Assembly (NCBI RefSeq): GCF_002250055.1
Contig: NZ_CP018866.1
Location: 4,832,501 to 4,880,000, forward strand
Reading direction: 5' to 3'
Source of the DNA: Sutcliffiella cohnii
GTDB lineage: Bacteria; Bacillota; Bacilli; Bacillales; Bacillaceae_I
DNA length: 47,500 nt
Position 1 is the first letter of the stretch. Each line of letters starts with the position of its first letter. Positions 26,358 through 35,862 of this stretch are shown in pieces. The notes under the pieces were generated by a model. It saw only the letters and a program-made list of their open reading frames with translations. It did no database searches and was not told the DNA's origin. The position numbers and the translations under genes are program-made.

Positions 26358-27521
26358 ATGAATGAAAAGATGAACATCTTACTAGTAAGTGAAGATGAGC
26401 TAATGATAAATCAACTATCTAATGTCTTTGCAGATGAGGCAGATTTGGAGTCTGTTACATTCAGGGAATTACGAACAGAATTTGATCGTTTAGAACCAGA
26501 TTTAGTTTTTATTGTTCAAACAGAAGATGAAGGTGCTTGTGTTGATGCAATTGAGTATTGTATCGGGGAAAACCCAGCCTCTGTTGTTGTGTTTATCGCA
26601 ACATATCAAGACTTTAACTTGTTAAGAACTGTAACGAGAGCTGGTGCGATGGATTTTTTTATCTTCCCTGACGAATGGACATTATTTAATGGTAGGGTCG
26701 ATAGTATCCTTCACATGGTAAGAGAAAGAAAAAAGCAACTAATCGAAACATCGGCAACGAACCAATCTTTTAAGCGGGGAAGAGGGCAAATCTTTTCCTT
26801 TTATAGCGGAAAAGGTGGAAGTGGAAGAACGTTAATTTCTACTACATTCGCGCAAACATTAAAGTTTGAATCTACTGCGCAAGTGTTGCTTCTAGACTTA
26901 AATCTTCAATACGGAGGAGTGGAAACGTTTCTATCGATTGATTCGAACCGCTCTGTCGCACATTTAATACCGGTAATAGAAGAGTTAAACGAAGGGCATA
27001 TAAGAAATGTAACGGAGAGGGAGCCTTACTCAAAGCTCGAAATTTTACTAAGTCCAAGAGATGCTGAAACTGCAGAATCGTTTACAGATGCATTTTTCTC
27101 TAAATTATTAAGAACTTGTAGAAGAAGTTACGATTTCGTCATCGTTGATTTGCCTACAGCGATGAATGAACATACGTACACAGCTTTAGAGGAGAGTGAC
27201 AAAATCTTTTACGTGCTTAATTTAGATACGCCAGCTATTAGTATGTTAAAACAAGTAGAAAACTTGTTTACCAGATTGGGCATTGATATGAATGAGCGTA
27301 TGCAAATCATATTAAATGAAGTAGGTAGGGACAACGAGATAAACCCTAGAGATATTAAAGAAATTATTAAGTATCCAATTCAAGCTCAATTAAGGCGCGA
27401 CATTAAAGGGGTGCAAATGCACATTAATAAAAGTGAACCACTTCGTAAGGAAATGAATGAAAAAAAGATTATTCCATTTGCAAAAGATATTCGAAAATGG
27501 GTGCTTGGAATGATCGAGTAG
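26358..27521 (+). CDS. cpaE: Tad pilus assembly ATPase TadZ/CpaE-like
   Basis: 387 residues: receiver-like N-terminal domain (about 5-125) without a clear phospho-acceptor pocket, then a MinD/ParA-type ATPase with deviant Walker A GKGGSGRT (151-158), in which the usual final Lys is Arg, as is common in TadZ, plus VLLDLNLQYGG (Walker A-prime region) and DFVIVDLP (Walker B). TadZ proteins position the pilus machine at one site on the membrane. ATG at 26358 follows TGGAGG, 27 bases after cpaB; cpaF follows after 12 bases. Confidence 0.87.
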   Translation: MNEKMNILLVSEDELMINQLSNVFADEADLESVTFRELRTEFDRLEPDLVFIVQTEDEGACVDAIEYCIGENPASVVVFIATYQDFNLLRTVTRAGAMDFFIFPDEWTLFNGRVDSILHMVRERKKQLIETSATNQSFKRGRGQIFSFYSGKGGSGRTLISTTFAQTLKFESTAQVLLLDLNLQYGGVETFLSIDSNRSVAHLIPVIEELNEGHIRNVTEREPYSKLEILLSPRDAETAESFTDAFFSKLLRTCRRSYDFVIVDLPTAMNEHTYTALEESDKIFYVLNLDTPAISMLKQVENLFTRLGIDMNERMQIILNEVGRDNEINPRDIKEIIKYPIQAQLRRDIKGVQMHINKSEPLRKEMNEKKIIPFAKDIRKWVLGMIE

Positions 27522-27533
27522 AGGTGTTGAACA

Positions 27534-28877
27534 ATGTCCTTATTTGACAGAAAGACACGGGGAGCTACTAAAAAGGTAAGAAACAATACTAATTATGAGA
27601 ACCCTTATATTAATGAACTAGTCGAACATTACAAAACTAGGATACTTAGAGAAGCAAATTTAGAATTATTAACGAATCTTTCACAAGTAGAAATGCGAAT
27701 ACGAATTGAACAGCTAGTAACGCAGTTTATGAGTGAAGAGAAGGTAATTATTCCAAGACATGATAAAGAGCTCATGTTAACGAGAATTATTGATGAATCG
27801 GTTGGATATGGGCCACTCGAACCACTTTTACAGGATGATAGTATTACAGAAATTATCATTAATGGCCCGAAAGAGATTTTTGTAGAAAAGAAAGGTCAAT
27901 TACAGTTAACAGATATAACATTTCGGGATGATAATCATGTTCGGCATGTTATCGATAGAATCGTAGCACCAATTGGAAGAAGAATTGATGAAAGCTCCCC
28001 AATGGTTGATGCTCGATTGCCAGACGGAAGTCGTGTTAATGCAGTAATTCCACCAATAAGTTTAAACGGACCACTTATATCGATACGTAAGTTTAGGAAC
28101 GATCCTTTTACTATTCAAGACTTACTACAATTTCAATCTTTAAATAAAGAAATGGCGCAATTTTTAGATGCGATAGTAAGAGCGAAACTTAGTGTACTAA
28201 TTTCTGGAGGTACAGGTAGCGGTAAAACTACGTTGTTGAATGTATTAGGAAGCTCTATTCCAGAAGGAGAACGGGTAATTACAATTGAGGATTCAGCAGA
28301 ATTACGATTAAACAAACCGAATGTTATCGGTCTGGAGGCCCGTCCCGCAAACGTGGAAGGAAAAGGAGAAATAACGATTCGTCACTTAGTAAGAAACTCC
28401 TTACGGATGAGACCTGATCGAATTATCGTCGGAGAAGTTCGTGGAGCAGAGGCGTTTGATATGTTGCAAGCGATGAACACCGGTCATGAAGGATCATTAA
28501 CAACCGTGCATGCGAACTCCCCATTTGATGCTCTTAGAAGAGTAGAAGGAATGGTAGTAATGGCAGGGATGGATTTGCCAACGCATATCATTAGGGAATA
28601 TATTCTCGGTGCAATTGACTTTATCGTACAAGGAGAACGATTAACAGATGGTACAAGGAAATTAACTTCTGTATCAGAAGTTGTCAGATCTGATGATGGA
28701 ACGATGGACATACAAGAAATTTTTAAGTTTTACCGAACAGGCATGACAGAGGATGGAAAAGTAGCGGGATACTTTGCTCCAACTGGAAAAATACCACATT
28801 GCTTAAGTAGATTGCAGAGCTTTGGAATTGCGTTAGATGATAGCATATTTGAACCATTGGAGGTGAGAGGACGTTGA
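27534..28877 (+). CDS. cpaF: Tad pilus motor ATPase TadA/CpaF
   Basis: 447-residue secretion ATPase of the GspE/VirB11 superfamily that powers pilin polymerisation. N-terminal domain (about 60-210) with [17 protein letters not shown] and [15 protein letters not shown] segments, Walker [10 protein letters not shown] (225-233), Asp box [11 protein letters not shown], Walker [16 protein letters not shown], His box [13 protein letters not shown]. All catalytic motifs are intact. The last four bases overlap the next gene's TTG start. Confidence 0.95.
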   Translation: MSLFDRKTRGATKKVRNNTNYENPYINELVEHYKTRILREANLELLTNLSQVEMRIRIEQLVTQFMSEEKVIIPRHDKELMLTRIIDESVGYGPLEPLLQDDSITEIIINGPKEIFVEKKGQLQLTDITFRDDNHVRHVIDRIVAPIGRRIDESSPMVDARLPDGSRVNAVIPPISLNGPLISIRKFRNDPFTIQDLLQFQSLNKEMAQFLDAIVRAKLSVLISGGTGSGKTTLLNVLGSSIPEGERVITIEDSAELRLNKPNVIGLEARPANVEGKGEITIRHLVRNSLRMRPDRIIVGEVRGAEAFDMLQAMNTGHEGSLTTVHANSPFDALRRVEGMVVMAGMDLPTHIIREYILGAIDFIVQGERLTDGTRKLTSVSEVVRSDDGTMDIQEIFKFYRTGMTEDGKVAGYFAPTGKIPHCLSRLQSFGIALDDSIFEPLEVRGR

Positions 28878-29803
28878 TTTGGGAAGCTGCATTATTTGGG
28901 TTATCGGTGTTGCTGTTTATATGGGGAGCATATTTGTTCCTCGGTTATCGAAAAGAGAAAAAAGAAGTTAAAAAGAAGTATACAGAATGGTTTCAAGAGG
29001 AAGGAACGAGAAGTAGCTTTATTTCTGCATTAGGGGACCGCTTTGATCAAACAGAAACTGGGACGCAATTAAGAGATAAATTATTAAGATCTAATGTTTC
29101 TCTATTACCTTCAGAATTTATGGCGATATTACTTTTAATCGGTTTTGCATCAGGAATTTTTATGTATAGTGTTTTCTCTTTAGGTTTTCTCGTTAGTTTA
29201 GCGGTCTCTAGCATCATTGTTACTGGAAGCTATTGGATGTTCTTTACAGTTAGAAAAAATAAATATGTAGATCGAATGAGTGACCAACTCTCAGATGTTT
29301 GTAGACTTATGGCAAATAGTACGAGAGCAGGATTAACCGTTAATCAAGCGATTGAAGTAGTGGCGAGTGAAACTCCTAACCCTGCTGGAAATGAATTTAA
29401 AAAGATGGCCCAAAATTTAAGATTAGGGGTAGACATGGAGAGGGCGCTCATTCAATTAGAAAGAAATGTACCAACGAAAGAATTCAAATTATTTATTGCG
29501 ACTATTTTAATTCAAAGAAAATCTGGTGGAAACCTTTCGGCTGTGTTAGATGAAATGTCGAAAACGTTAGACGAGCGGAAAATTATAAGGCAAACAATTA
29601 AAACGATGACAGCTGAACAAAGGTTCGTTTCTTACATTCTGCCGGCATTGCCAATCCTCATGATTTTAATGATGAATATGGTAATGGAAGGATTTATTGA
29701 GCCGTTATTTACGATTCCTGGGGCTATTTTGTTTGTTTTATTTGCGATCGGAATGTTAATAGCATTCCTTTTAGTAAGATCAGTCACAAATATAAGGGTG
29801 TAG
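28874..29803 (+). CDS. tadB: Tad inner-membrane platform protein TadB
   Basis: 309 residues with a T2SS-F/GspF domain (about 135-265; VCRLMANSTRAGLTVNQAIEVV) and membrane helices at about 3-25, 78-120 (a pair), and 255-300. TadB and TadC together form the membrane platform that couples the TadA motor to pilin. Starts with TTG overlapping the cpaF stop (TTGA), after GGAGGTGAGAGG. The ten to twelve residues before the first helix match other TadB proteins. Confidence 0.9.
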   Translation: MIWEAALFGLSVLLFIWGAYLFLGYRKEKKEVKKKYTEWFQEEGTRSSFISALGDRFDQTETGTQLRDKLLRSNVSLLPSEFMAILLLIGFASGIFMYSVFSLGFLVSLAVSSIIVTGSYWMFFTVRKNKYVDRMSDQLSDVCRLMANSTRAGLTVNQAIEVVASETPNPAGNEFKKMAQNLRLGVDMERALIQLERNVPTKEFKLFIATILIQRKSGGNLSAVLDEMSKTLDERKIIRQTIKTMTAEQRFVSYILPALPILMILMMNMVMEGFIEPLFTIPGAILFVLFAIGMLIAFLLVRSVTNIRV

Positions 29804-29807
29804 AGCA

Positions 29808-30743
29808 ATGGATTCTTTCATTTTAATTAGCGTTATTTTAATCTGGTTATTTATTTTAATAGGAATCGTAAATATATATAAGTATTCAATAGAAAAGAGA
29901 GAATTAAAGGAATATATCGAAGAAGTTACTACCGAAGCTTTTTATTTTGGTAAAGAGAAAAAAACGTCAAGGGTGAGCAAAGTTATTGCAAGGCTTTCCA
30001 AGTATGCAGACGATTTTTCGAATTTAGGGGAAAGAATAAACTTTTTTAGTGAAACACAAGATTTAGAGGAAACGTTAAAAAAAGCAGGATACCCGCACCA
30101 ATTAACTGTTGCTAGATTACAAGGTTTAAAAATTGTTTTTGTTATTATCGGTTTTTTAATGGGGGCATCGTCCGTCATTTTAGGCTTACCTTTTTCTAAT
30201 ATTGCATTTGTTACCTTTCCGTTTATCGGTTTTTTCTTACCGATTATTTGGATAAAGCAAAAGGCGAAAGAACGTCAATTAAAGCTAAGGCAAGACTTAC
30301 CGGACTTTTTAGATACAGTAACGATTAGTTTACAAGCCGGAGCAGGGCTAGATCAAGCGATTAAAGAAACAATTAAGCATTTCCAAGGCCCTATTAGAGA
30401 AGAGTTTTCTAGGCTAATGAGTGAAATTGAACTAGGAATGCCGCGAGAGCAAGCATATAGCAATATGTTAAAGCGCAATGACAATCCAGAATTTCAAAAC
30501 TTTATTAAAGCACTAGTACAAGGAACAAGATTAGGGGTACCGGTATCGACGACGTTTCATATACAAGCAGAGGAAATTAGAAAAATAAGTATTGAGCAAG
30601 TAAAAGAAAAGGCAGCGAAAGCTTCGCCGAAAGTAACGTTAATTACATCCTTTATCATTGCACCGACCGTAATGATGTTAATTTTAGGGTTAGTTGTGTT
30701 GAATTTAGTTTATGGCGATAACAGCATTTTAGATGCTCTGTAA
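29808..30743 (+). CDS. tadC: Tad inner-membrane platform protein TadC
   Basis: 311 residues, second T2SS-F protein: one N-terminal helix, a helix pair about 108-150, the GspF domain (about 165-290; LPDFLDTVTISLQAGAGLDQAI) and a C-terminal helix. Only four bases separate it from tadB. It is followed by a 109-base gap before the pilin gene, with no terminator, so read-through is likely. Confidence 0.9.
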   Translation: MDSFILISVILIWLFILIGIVNIYKYSIEKRELKEYIEEVTTEAFYFGKEKKTSRVSKVIARLSKYADDFSNLGERINFFSETQDLEETLKKAGYPHQLTVARLQGLKIVFVIIGFLMGASSVILGLPFSNIAFVTFPFIGFFLPIIWIKQKAKERQLKLRQDLPDFLDTVTISLQAGAGLDQAIKETIKHFQGPIREEFSRLMSEIELGMPREQAYSNMLKRNDNPEFQNFIKALVQGTRLGVPVSTTFHIQAEEIRKISIEQVKEKAAKASPKVTLITSFIIAPTVMMLILGLVVLNLVYGDNSILDAL

Positions 30744-30852
30744 CGTAACAGATAATTGAAAGGGGTGATATGGGAAACCATAGAACAACTTTTTCAAGCA
30801 TACGTAACTTTGTTAGGGATGGAAAAATGTTAAATAATAGGAGGAAAACAAA

Positions 30853-31083
30853 ATGAAAAACATGTTTATGACAATGATGGTAAAGATGCAAGGTGTATTC
30901 CAAGAAGGGAAAGAAGTTGTAAAAAATGAACGCGGTGCTCAAACAATTGAATGGGTAGCATTAGCGGTAGTTATTCTTTTCTTAATGGCTGCGGTAGCGA
31001 CAGCGATGAGTGGGCAAGGAGGCAATCTTGCGCAGTCTATTGTAAGTAAAATATCGGAGTTAATTAATAAAGTAGGTCAGTAA
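30853..31083 (+). CDS. flp: Flp-type major pilin candidate
   Basis: 76 residues. A basic leader (1-28) ends in KNERG, followed by AQTIEW and a hydrophobic helix (VALAVVILFLMAAVATAM). Cleavage after Gly28 would leave Glu at +5 and Trp at +6; classical Flp pilins have Glu-Tyr there, so Trp is a conservative variant. Ribosome site AGGAGG at about 30840-30845. The window encodes no prepilin peptidase (TadV/CpaA), so a distant enzyme, perhaps ComC, must process it. Confidence 0.85.
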   Translation: MKNMFMTMMVKMQGVFQEGKEVVKNERGAQTIEWVALAVVILFLMAAVATAMSGQGGNLAQSIVSKISELINKVGQ

Positions 31084-31103
31084 TAAGCTAAAAGGAGGAC
31101 GTT

Positions 31104-32510
31104 ATGAAATATCTTTCCATTATTCTTCTTGCCGTTTTCATCATTGTTGGGTGTTCGAATGAACAGGCAGAAACCAACGATAACGATACTCCAATACAAG
31201 AAGAACCAATAAAAGAAGTAGTTCAGGATTCAATAGAAGAAGACCAAGAAGTAGAAGAAACTGTCGATGAAAATGAAGAGAGTCAAATTACATGGGAAGA
31301 AATTAGGGCGACTCCAGCTTTCCCTTCCTCTATAGAGGATTTAGTCCATTATCCAGTCGGTTTGTTTCCTTCTACTGCTGAAGATTTTGATTTAGAAGGA
31401 CTAAAAGAACATGTTCTTCAGATGCCGAAGCTAGAGGAAAATGCAACTGAAAAGGATTTGTATGATTTTGCAAAATATATTTATAGTCTTCTTCAAGGAT
31501 CAAAAGAGGACCCGAGACCAATTGTGCAATCAATTGCTATGTTAAACAGCGATAATCCAGACAAAATAGCATCTCCTGACATTCAAAAGGAACAATATAA
31601 CGTTTTAATCGCGTTAGATGCTAGTGGAAGTATGGGACATTACTTAGGAAACGAGACAAGAATGGAAATTGCAAAGGCAGCAATTAAAGAATTCGCAGCT
31701 AGTTTACCAGAAGATGCGAATGTTGGATTAAGAGTATATGGACATGAAGGAACGGGTTCCAATAGTGATAAAGAGCTTTCCTGTAGCGCTAACGAGCTTC
31801 TGTACGGTTTTACACCTTATAACGAATCGGAGTTAAATTCAGTACTAGACCCGATTCATCCAGCAGGATGGACACCGTTAGCGAATGCTTTAGAACTAGC
31901 TGGTAAGGATTTAGAAGCGTTTGCGGAAGAAAATAGCCGCAACATCATATACTTCGTCAGTGACGGGATAGAAACATGTGGTGGGGACGCTGTTAAAGTA
32001 GGAGAACAATTAAAAAACTTAAATGTTGAAACAGTTGTCAATATTATTGGTTTTGCAGTTGAAAAAGATGAGAGTGCTAGTTTGAAGACAGTTGCAGATG
32101 CTGCTGGGGGAACCTATTCGGATGCTCGCAATCAGCAACAATTAAAGTCTGAGTTTGACCGTGCTTTACGAGAAGCATATGAATGGCAAAGTTGGAAAGT
32201 TAAAAGTCAGGGCGAAACACTTTACGAGAAAAATAGAAATGATATCGATATACGCTCTTGGAGAAATAGACTTTATTTGACTACCCCAGGTACGGTTAAT
32301 AGATTTAATGAAAGCTTATGGCACTTAAAAAATCATAGTTACATAAGCGAAGAGCAACGAATTCGTTTAGATGAAATCATAAAAGATGTTATTGCTAATG
32401 AAGTAACGATGATGGATGAATATATGGAGTTTTTATTATCCGTTAATGAGGAAGATTTCGCGCAAAAATGGGAAGAGATAGAAAACATCTATAATTCAAA
32501 CACAAACTAA
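31104..32510 (+). CDS. VWA-domain lipoprotein of the Tad locus
   Basis: 468 residues: lipobox IIVGC (Cys17), an acidic linker (about 20-65), a helical region, then a von Willebrand A domain (about 165-355) with MIDAS LDASGSMG (171-178), a Thr in WTPLANAL and a conserved SDGIETCGGD. The C-terminal part (about 360-468) is Trp-rich and helical. It follows flp by 20 bases behind AAAGGAGG, so it is part of the operon, and a terminator ends the transcript. VWA domains occur in TadG proteins of other Tad systems; this surface-anchored protein may do that job. Confidence 0.85.
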   Translation: MKYLSIILLAVFIIVGCSNEQAETNDNDTPIQEEPIKEVVQDSIEEDQEVEETVDENEESQITWEEIRATPAFPSSIEDLVHYPVGLFPSTAEDFDLEGLKEHVLQMPKLEENATEKDLYDFAKYIYSLLQGSKEDPRPIVQSIAMLNSDNPDKIASPDIQKEQYNVLIALDASGSMGHYLGNETRMEIAKAAIKEFAASLPEDANVGLRVYGHEGTGSNSDKELSCSANELLYGFTPYNESELNSVLDPIHPAGWTPLANALELAGKDLEAFAEENSRNIIYFVSDGIETCGGDAVKVGEQLKNLNVETVVNIIGFAVEKDESASLKTVADAAGGTYSDARNQQQLKSEFDRALREAYEWQSWKVKSQGETLYEKNRNDIDIRSWRNRLYLTTPGTVNRFNESLWHLKNHSYISEEQRIRLDEIIKDVIANEVTMMDEYMEFLLSVNEEDFAQKWEEIENIYNSNTN

Positions 32511-32512
32511 GA

Positions 32513-32544
32513 AAACGGGTTGGTTTACCCCAACCTGTTTTTCT
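32513..32544 (+). terminator. Terminator after the VWA lipoprotein gene
   Basis: AAACGGGTTGG pairs with CCAACCTGTTT (one G-T), six-base loop, then T-rich TTTTCTC. It splits the pilus machinery genes from the cassette behind. Confidence 0.82.
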
Positions 32545-32640
32545 CTCAACTGTTTAATTGGGCTACAACTTTCCTAATTACACTCCTTGTAATCGAGTTA
32601 AACGGTTGATTTTACACTAAAAAGTAATGGGGTAATGAGC

Positions 32641-33366
32641 ATGAGTCTACTTAAACAAGCAATTTCAATTTATATAGAAAACTTCGAAAGGATACTATTA
32701 TTAGCTTTTACGATCCTTTTGCCGTTTTTATTGTTTCATGGAGCGATTTCGAACTATGTTTTTTATTTAGTGGCAGATACACCTGCACAATTCTATGGCG
32801 ATTTTAGCAATTTATATTTAATGATGATTTTTTATTTGTTTGTACAAATACCGTTTATCCAGCTAACGAAAAGTGACCAAGAAGGGGAAGAGGCAGTAGT
32901 AAAGAAGTCGTACATATCCTTTCTGAAGTATAGCTCCAGTGTGTTTTTGTTCGGAGTAGTGTTTATTACCTCGGTATTGTTAGGGATGGTACTCTTCGTA
33001 ATTCCAGGCATTATTATTTTATTGTTTTTCTACTTTACACCTTATGTAGCAGTTTATAATGAACGTTCTGTATGGAAATCTATGAAAACAGCTTTCCAAG
33101 TTGCAAAGAAAAACATGATGAAATTAATAAGCTTATTGCTTGTTATTGCATTAATAGAAGGAGTCTTAAGTAGTCTTTTGATGCAAGTAGTATCTTTGTT
33201 TTCTTTAAATTATTTCGTCATTTTATTTCCACAACTACTATTGAATATGATGTTGCTGCCTTTATTCGTCATCTTTACTAGTCTATGTTATGACAAATGG
33301 GCAAAAGACTTATATAGTACGAGGATACAAAACAGTAATGCCTTTGTGGGAATAGAAAGTAAATAA
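32641..33366 (+). CDS. Multi-pass membrane protein, first of two paralogues
   Basis: 241 residues, about six helices. The core LFVIPGIIILLFFYFTPYVAV, followed by a basic amphipathic helix (WKSMKTAFQVAKKNMMKL), resembles GlpQ-type membrane-domain/YciC-like proteins. A paralogue with the same core (IPGIILLVFYYLTPYF ... MKKSANLAKKKFF) sits at 38921-39631. ATG at 32641 is eight bases from GGGG; an in-frame ATG at 32635 is too close. The two paralogues bracket the tadE, tadG and repeat-protein genes, which suggests a shared role in their export or assembly. Function not known. Confidence 0.75.
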   Translation: MSLLKQAISIYIENFERILLLAFTILLPFLLFHGAISNYVFYLVADTPAQFYGDFSNLYLMMIFYLFVQIPFIQLTKSDQEGEEAVVKKSYISFLKYSSSVFLFGVVFITSVLLGMVLFVIPGIIILLFFYFTPYVAVYNERSVWKSMKTAFQVAKKNMMKLISLLLVIALIEGVLSSLLMQVVSLFSLNYFVILFPQLLLNMMLLPLFVIFTSLCYDKWAKDLYSTRIQNSNAFVGIESK

Positions 33367-33397
33367 AAATAGTAAAGGCAATCAGGAGGAAAAACCG

Positions 33398-33796
33398 ATG
33401 TCTTTTATAAAAAAAATTTCAAAAAAAGAAGATGGCTCTGCGACAATTGAGTTTTTAGCAATTGTACCATTAATGCTGCTAATTATGATGATTTTTTGGC
33501 AAATGCTTGTTAGTGGCTATGGGGTCATTGTAGCACAATCAGCTGCAAACGAAGCTGCAAAAGCATATGCATTGTCAGGTAATGAAGTGGACGCAAAGGA
33601 TGCAGCAAAGCAAATATTAGGGACGTCAGGTAACGTGAAGTATGTTAGTGCAAGTATTCCTTCACACGGTGCTTCGAAAAATTTTACCGTTACTGTTGAT
33701 ACGAAAATAGACTTAGTGTTTATTCCGAAAAAAATTATGAACCCGCCACCTTCTATTACCTTTTCTCGGTCAGTAAAAGGAAGGGTGTTAGATTAA
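33398..33796 (+). CDS. tadE: TadE-family pseudopilin
   Basis: 132 residues. N-terminal leader KKISKKEDG, then SATIEFLAIVPLMLLIMM: cleavage after Gly13 gives Glu at +5 and Phe at +6, the TadE class III prepilin pattern. One hydrophobic helix followed by a short beta-rich extracellular domain with a FTVTVDTKIDL segment. AGGAGG ribosome site. It directly abuts the TadG-like gene (ATG right after the TAA). Confidence 0.88.
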   Translation: MSFIKKISKKEDGSATIEFLAIVPLMLLIMMIFWQMLVSGYGVIVAQSAANEAAKAYALSGNEVDAKDAAKQILGTSGNVKYVSASIPSHGASKNFTVTVDTKIDLVFIPKKIMNPPPSITFSRSVKGRVLD

Positions 33797-34456
33797 ATGA
33801 AGAAAATTTTGAAAGAGGAACGTGGAAACACCATGCTCTTAACATTAGGGATGGTGTTTGTGATGGCTCTAATGTTAGTTGTTATTCTTAATTTTGCAAA
33901 TGTGTTTGTTGTAAAAGAAGTTGCCTCTTCTAACGCTGAACAAGCAAGTTTAGTTGGAGCCTCCTTAGTTGTCGAAAAACTAAAGGAAGAAATCGAGAAT
34001 TACGAAGATTCACTATTAGGTTTAATAGAAGAAGTTGTTGATGAAACGATAACTGAAAAAATTGAAAATCGAAAAAATGAAATTAAATACGAAACAAACT
34101 GGCTAGCGCATGAGCTAGAACTAAAAGCAATGAACGATGTGTTAGAAAAAGAGTTAAGAGACGGCAATATTGTGCTAAGAGGATATATTATAACGGCTCT
34201 AAACCGAGCAACGAATGAAATTCCTCACTTAGTACAATCGAATATCGTAGCAAACAAAGGGGAAGTAGGGGGAACAAGAATCCGTTTTAATTCGGATTAT
34301 CGGTTAGAAGTAGAAACATACGTAGAATTCTCGATGATAAAGATGGAAAATTTCGTGAGTGATGATAAACAGAAAGTAAAACAATCGGGAGAAAGTCCAA
34401 GTTTTTCATTTTTAAAGGAACTGCCTTTTTATAGTTGGAGTTATACGTTTCCGTAG
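33797..34456 (+). CDS. TadG-like pilus assembly protein
   Basis: 219 residues. N-terminal KEERGNTMLLTLGMVFVMALMLVVI is a TadE/TadG-type leader and anchor (Gly10), without the Glu at +5. The rest (about 45-219) is an acidic, helical extracellular domain with KIENRKNEIKYETNW and a beta-rich end. Starts immediately after tadE, so the two minor pilins are translationally linked. Unlike many TadG proteins it has no VWA domain; the separate VWA lipoprotein may complement it. Confidence 0.75.
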   Translation: MKKILKEERGNTMLLTLGMVFVMALMLVVILNFANVFVVKEVASSNAEQASLVGASLVVEKLKEEIENYEDSLLGLIEEVVDETITEKIENRKNEIKYETNWLAHELELKAMNDVLEKELRDGNIVLRGYIITALNRATNEIPHLVQSNIVANKGEVGGTRIRFNSDYRLEVETYVEFSMIKMENFVSDDKQKVKQSGESPSFSFLKELPFYSWSYTFP

Positions 34457-34497
34457 ATAAGATAAGTAAATTTTTTCGAAGCAAAGGGGGATAAAAA

Positions 34498-35835
34498 ATG
34501 AAACAATTAAAACGGATATTCTTTTTACTGGCCGCGATGGTTGTCTTTTTCATGTCTAATTCTGTACCTCTAGTAGCGCTTGCCAACAGTTGGACACCTG
34601 CACCGTTAACACCAGGGAATTGGGAAGTAGATCCGTGGAAGGTAGACGATTGGACTCCGCCGACGTTAAATACACCTGAGTTGAACACACCTGAATTAAA
34701 TACACCTCAGTTGAGTAATCCTGAATGGCAAATACCGTTATGGAATACACAAGAGTGGAGTTTACCGCCTTGGGCAGTGGGACCTTTAAATCCAGATAAT
34801 ATTACACCGCCAGAATGGAACCCTTCTGACCAGTCCTCTTTAAACGAATGGGGAGTTCATCCGCTAACTGTTCAAGTGTGGGAAGCGGAAATGGGGACAC
34901 CGACAAACCCTTATCCGGTACTTCAATTTCAATGGTGGTTAGAGAATCAATTAACAGATCCTAGCTTAAGTCATTTAAACTTAGGAGAGCATACAACAAA
35001 CCAAACATTAGGAGAAAATTCATTAACTTCTCCGCAAGTAACAGATGGTAGAAGTTCCCCGCTAGATTCTTTAACAGGATATGACCCTTATGGGCAACAG
35101 TTTACTACTTATGATGGACTAAAGTTTACGTTAAATGATACAGCATTAGGGCTAGTCTCCTTTACGACGGGTATGTTAGAAGCTGAAATGAACGGTGTAT
35201 CGCCTGGAAGAGGATTTGTTACTTCAGGAGGACTTCATAGTATATTAGTTAATTCCGTCAAAACAGTAGGTTCTGGTACAGGTAATCCTTGGGTACAAGG
35301 CACTGGAGATGTGCTAGATGGAGCGTTAAAGACTGCTCAATCTGTTGAAGGATTAAATAACGTTAGAACAGCACTTTCCGTCATTAACCAATCATGGCAA
35401 GGTTCAGCTAGTTTAGGTGATTCGAAGTTTAAAACGTTGTTTAGCAATACTTCAGGTGGAGCTGTTAGTACCTTATCCAAGTTTAATATCGCAACAGGTG
35501 TAATTGGAGCTGGTTTCTCTGGGTATGAATCATATCAAAACATAAAAGCATGGAATAATGAAACGGATTTCACAAAGAAAACAGATTTGGCTGGAAAAAG
35601 TGCAACAAGTATCGGTAATACGCTACTTTCCGGTGGTGCGGCCCTAGCATCCGTCCCTATCCCGGGTCTACAAGTAGTTGGAGGGGCACTCATTGTAACT
35701 GGTGGAGCATTAGCGATCGGAGGAATGGCACTTCAATGGGCGAATAAAACAGAAACGGGAAGAAAGATTATTGCAGGTACAGTGAATACGGCAAAGAAAA
35801 TTGGTAGAGGGATAAAGAAGCTGTTTGGAAAGTAA
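34498..35835 (+). CDS. Secreted Trp/Leu pentad-repeat protein with glycine-rich hydrophobic C-terminus, copy 1
   Basis: 445 residues, unrecognised family. Signal peptide (cleavage near LALA-type ALA, about 29). From Trp32 to Trp107 every fifth residue is Trp, Leu or Ile, 16 registers without a break, with Pro/Val often at +2 and Glu/Pro/Asp at +4; the register slips once, then W118, L123, W128. A Gly/Ser/Thr-rich middle (about 150-360) follows. The C-terminus has two hydrophobic Gly-rich stretches around IPGLQVVGGALIVTGGALAI (about 393-412) and a basic amphipathic tail ending KKIGRGIKKLFGK. Starts after AAAGGGGG. Paralogue at 36828. It may be exported with the Tad system and insert into membranes; that is inference. 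Confidence 0.75.
   Translation: MKQLKRIFFLLAAMVVFFMSNSVPLVALANSWTPAPLTPGNWEVDPWKVDDWTPPTLNTPELNTPELNTPQLSNPEWQIPLWNTQEWSLPPWAVGPLNPDNITPPEWNPSDQSSLNEWGVHPLTVQVWEAEMGTPTNPYPVLQFQWWLENQLTDPSLSHLNLGEHTTNQTLGENSLTSPQVTDGRSSPLDSLTGYDPYGQQFTTYDGLKFTLNDTALGLVSFTTGMLEAEMNGVSPGRGFVTSGGLHSILVNSVKTVGSGTGNPWVQGTGDVLDGALKTAQSVEGLNNVRTALSVINQSWQGSASLGDSKFKTLFSNTSGGAVSTLSKFNIATGVIGAGFSGYESYQNIKAWNNETDFTKKTDLAGKSATSIGNTLLSGGAALASVPIPGLQVVGGALIVTGGALAIGGMALQWANKTETGRKIIAGTVNTAKKIGRGIKKLFGK
34666..34725 (+). repeat. Four tandem 15-bp repeats
   Basis: Units at 34666-34680, 34681-34695, 34696-34710 and 34711-34725, consensus TTRAAYACACCTGAR, each encoding one Leu-Asn-Thr-Pro-Glu-type pentad. The near identity of the first three points to recent slippage-based expansion of the repeat array. 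Confidence 0.88.
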
Positions 35836-35862
35836 AGTCACATTAAAAAGAGGTACGAATTA

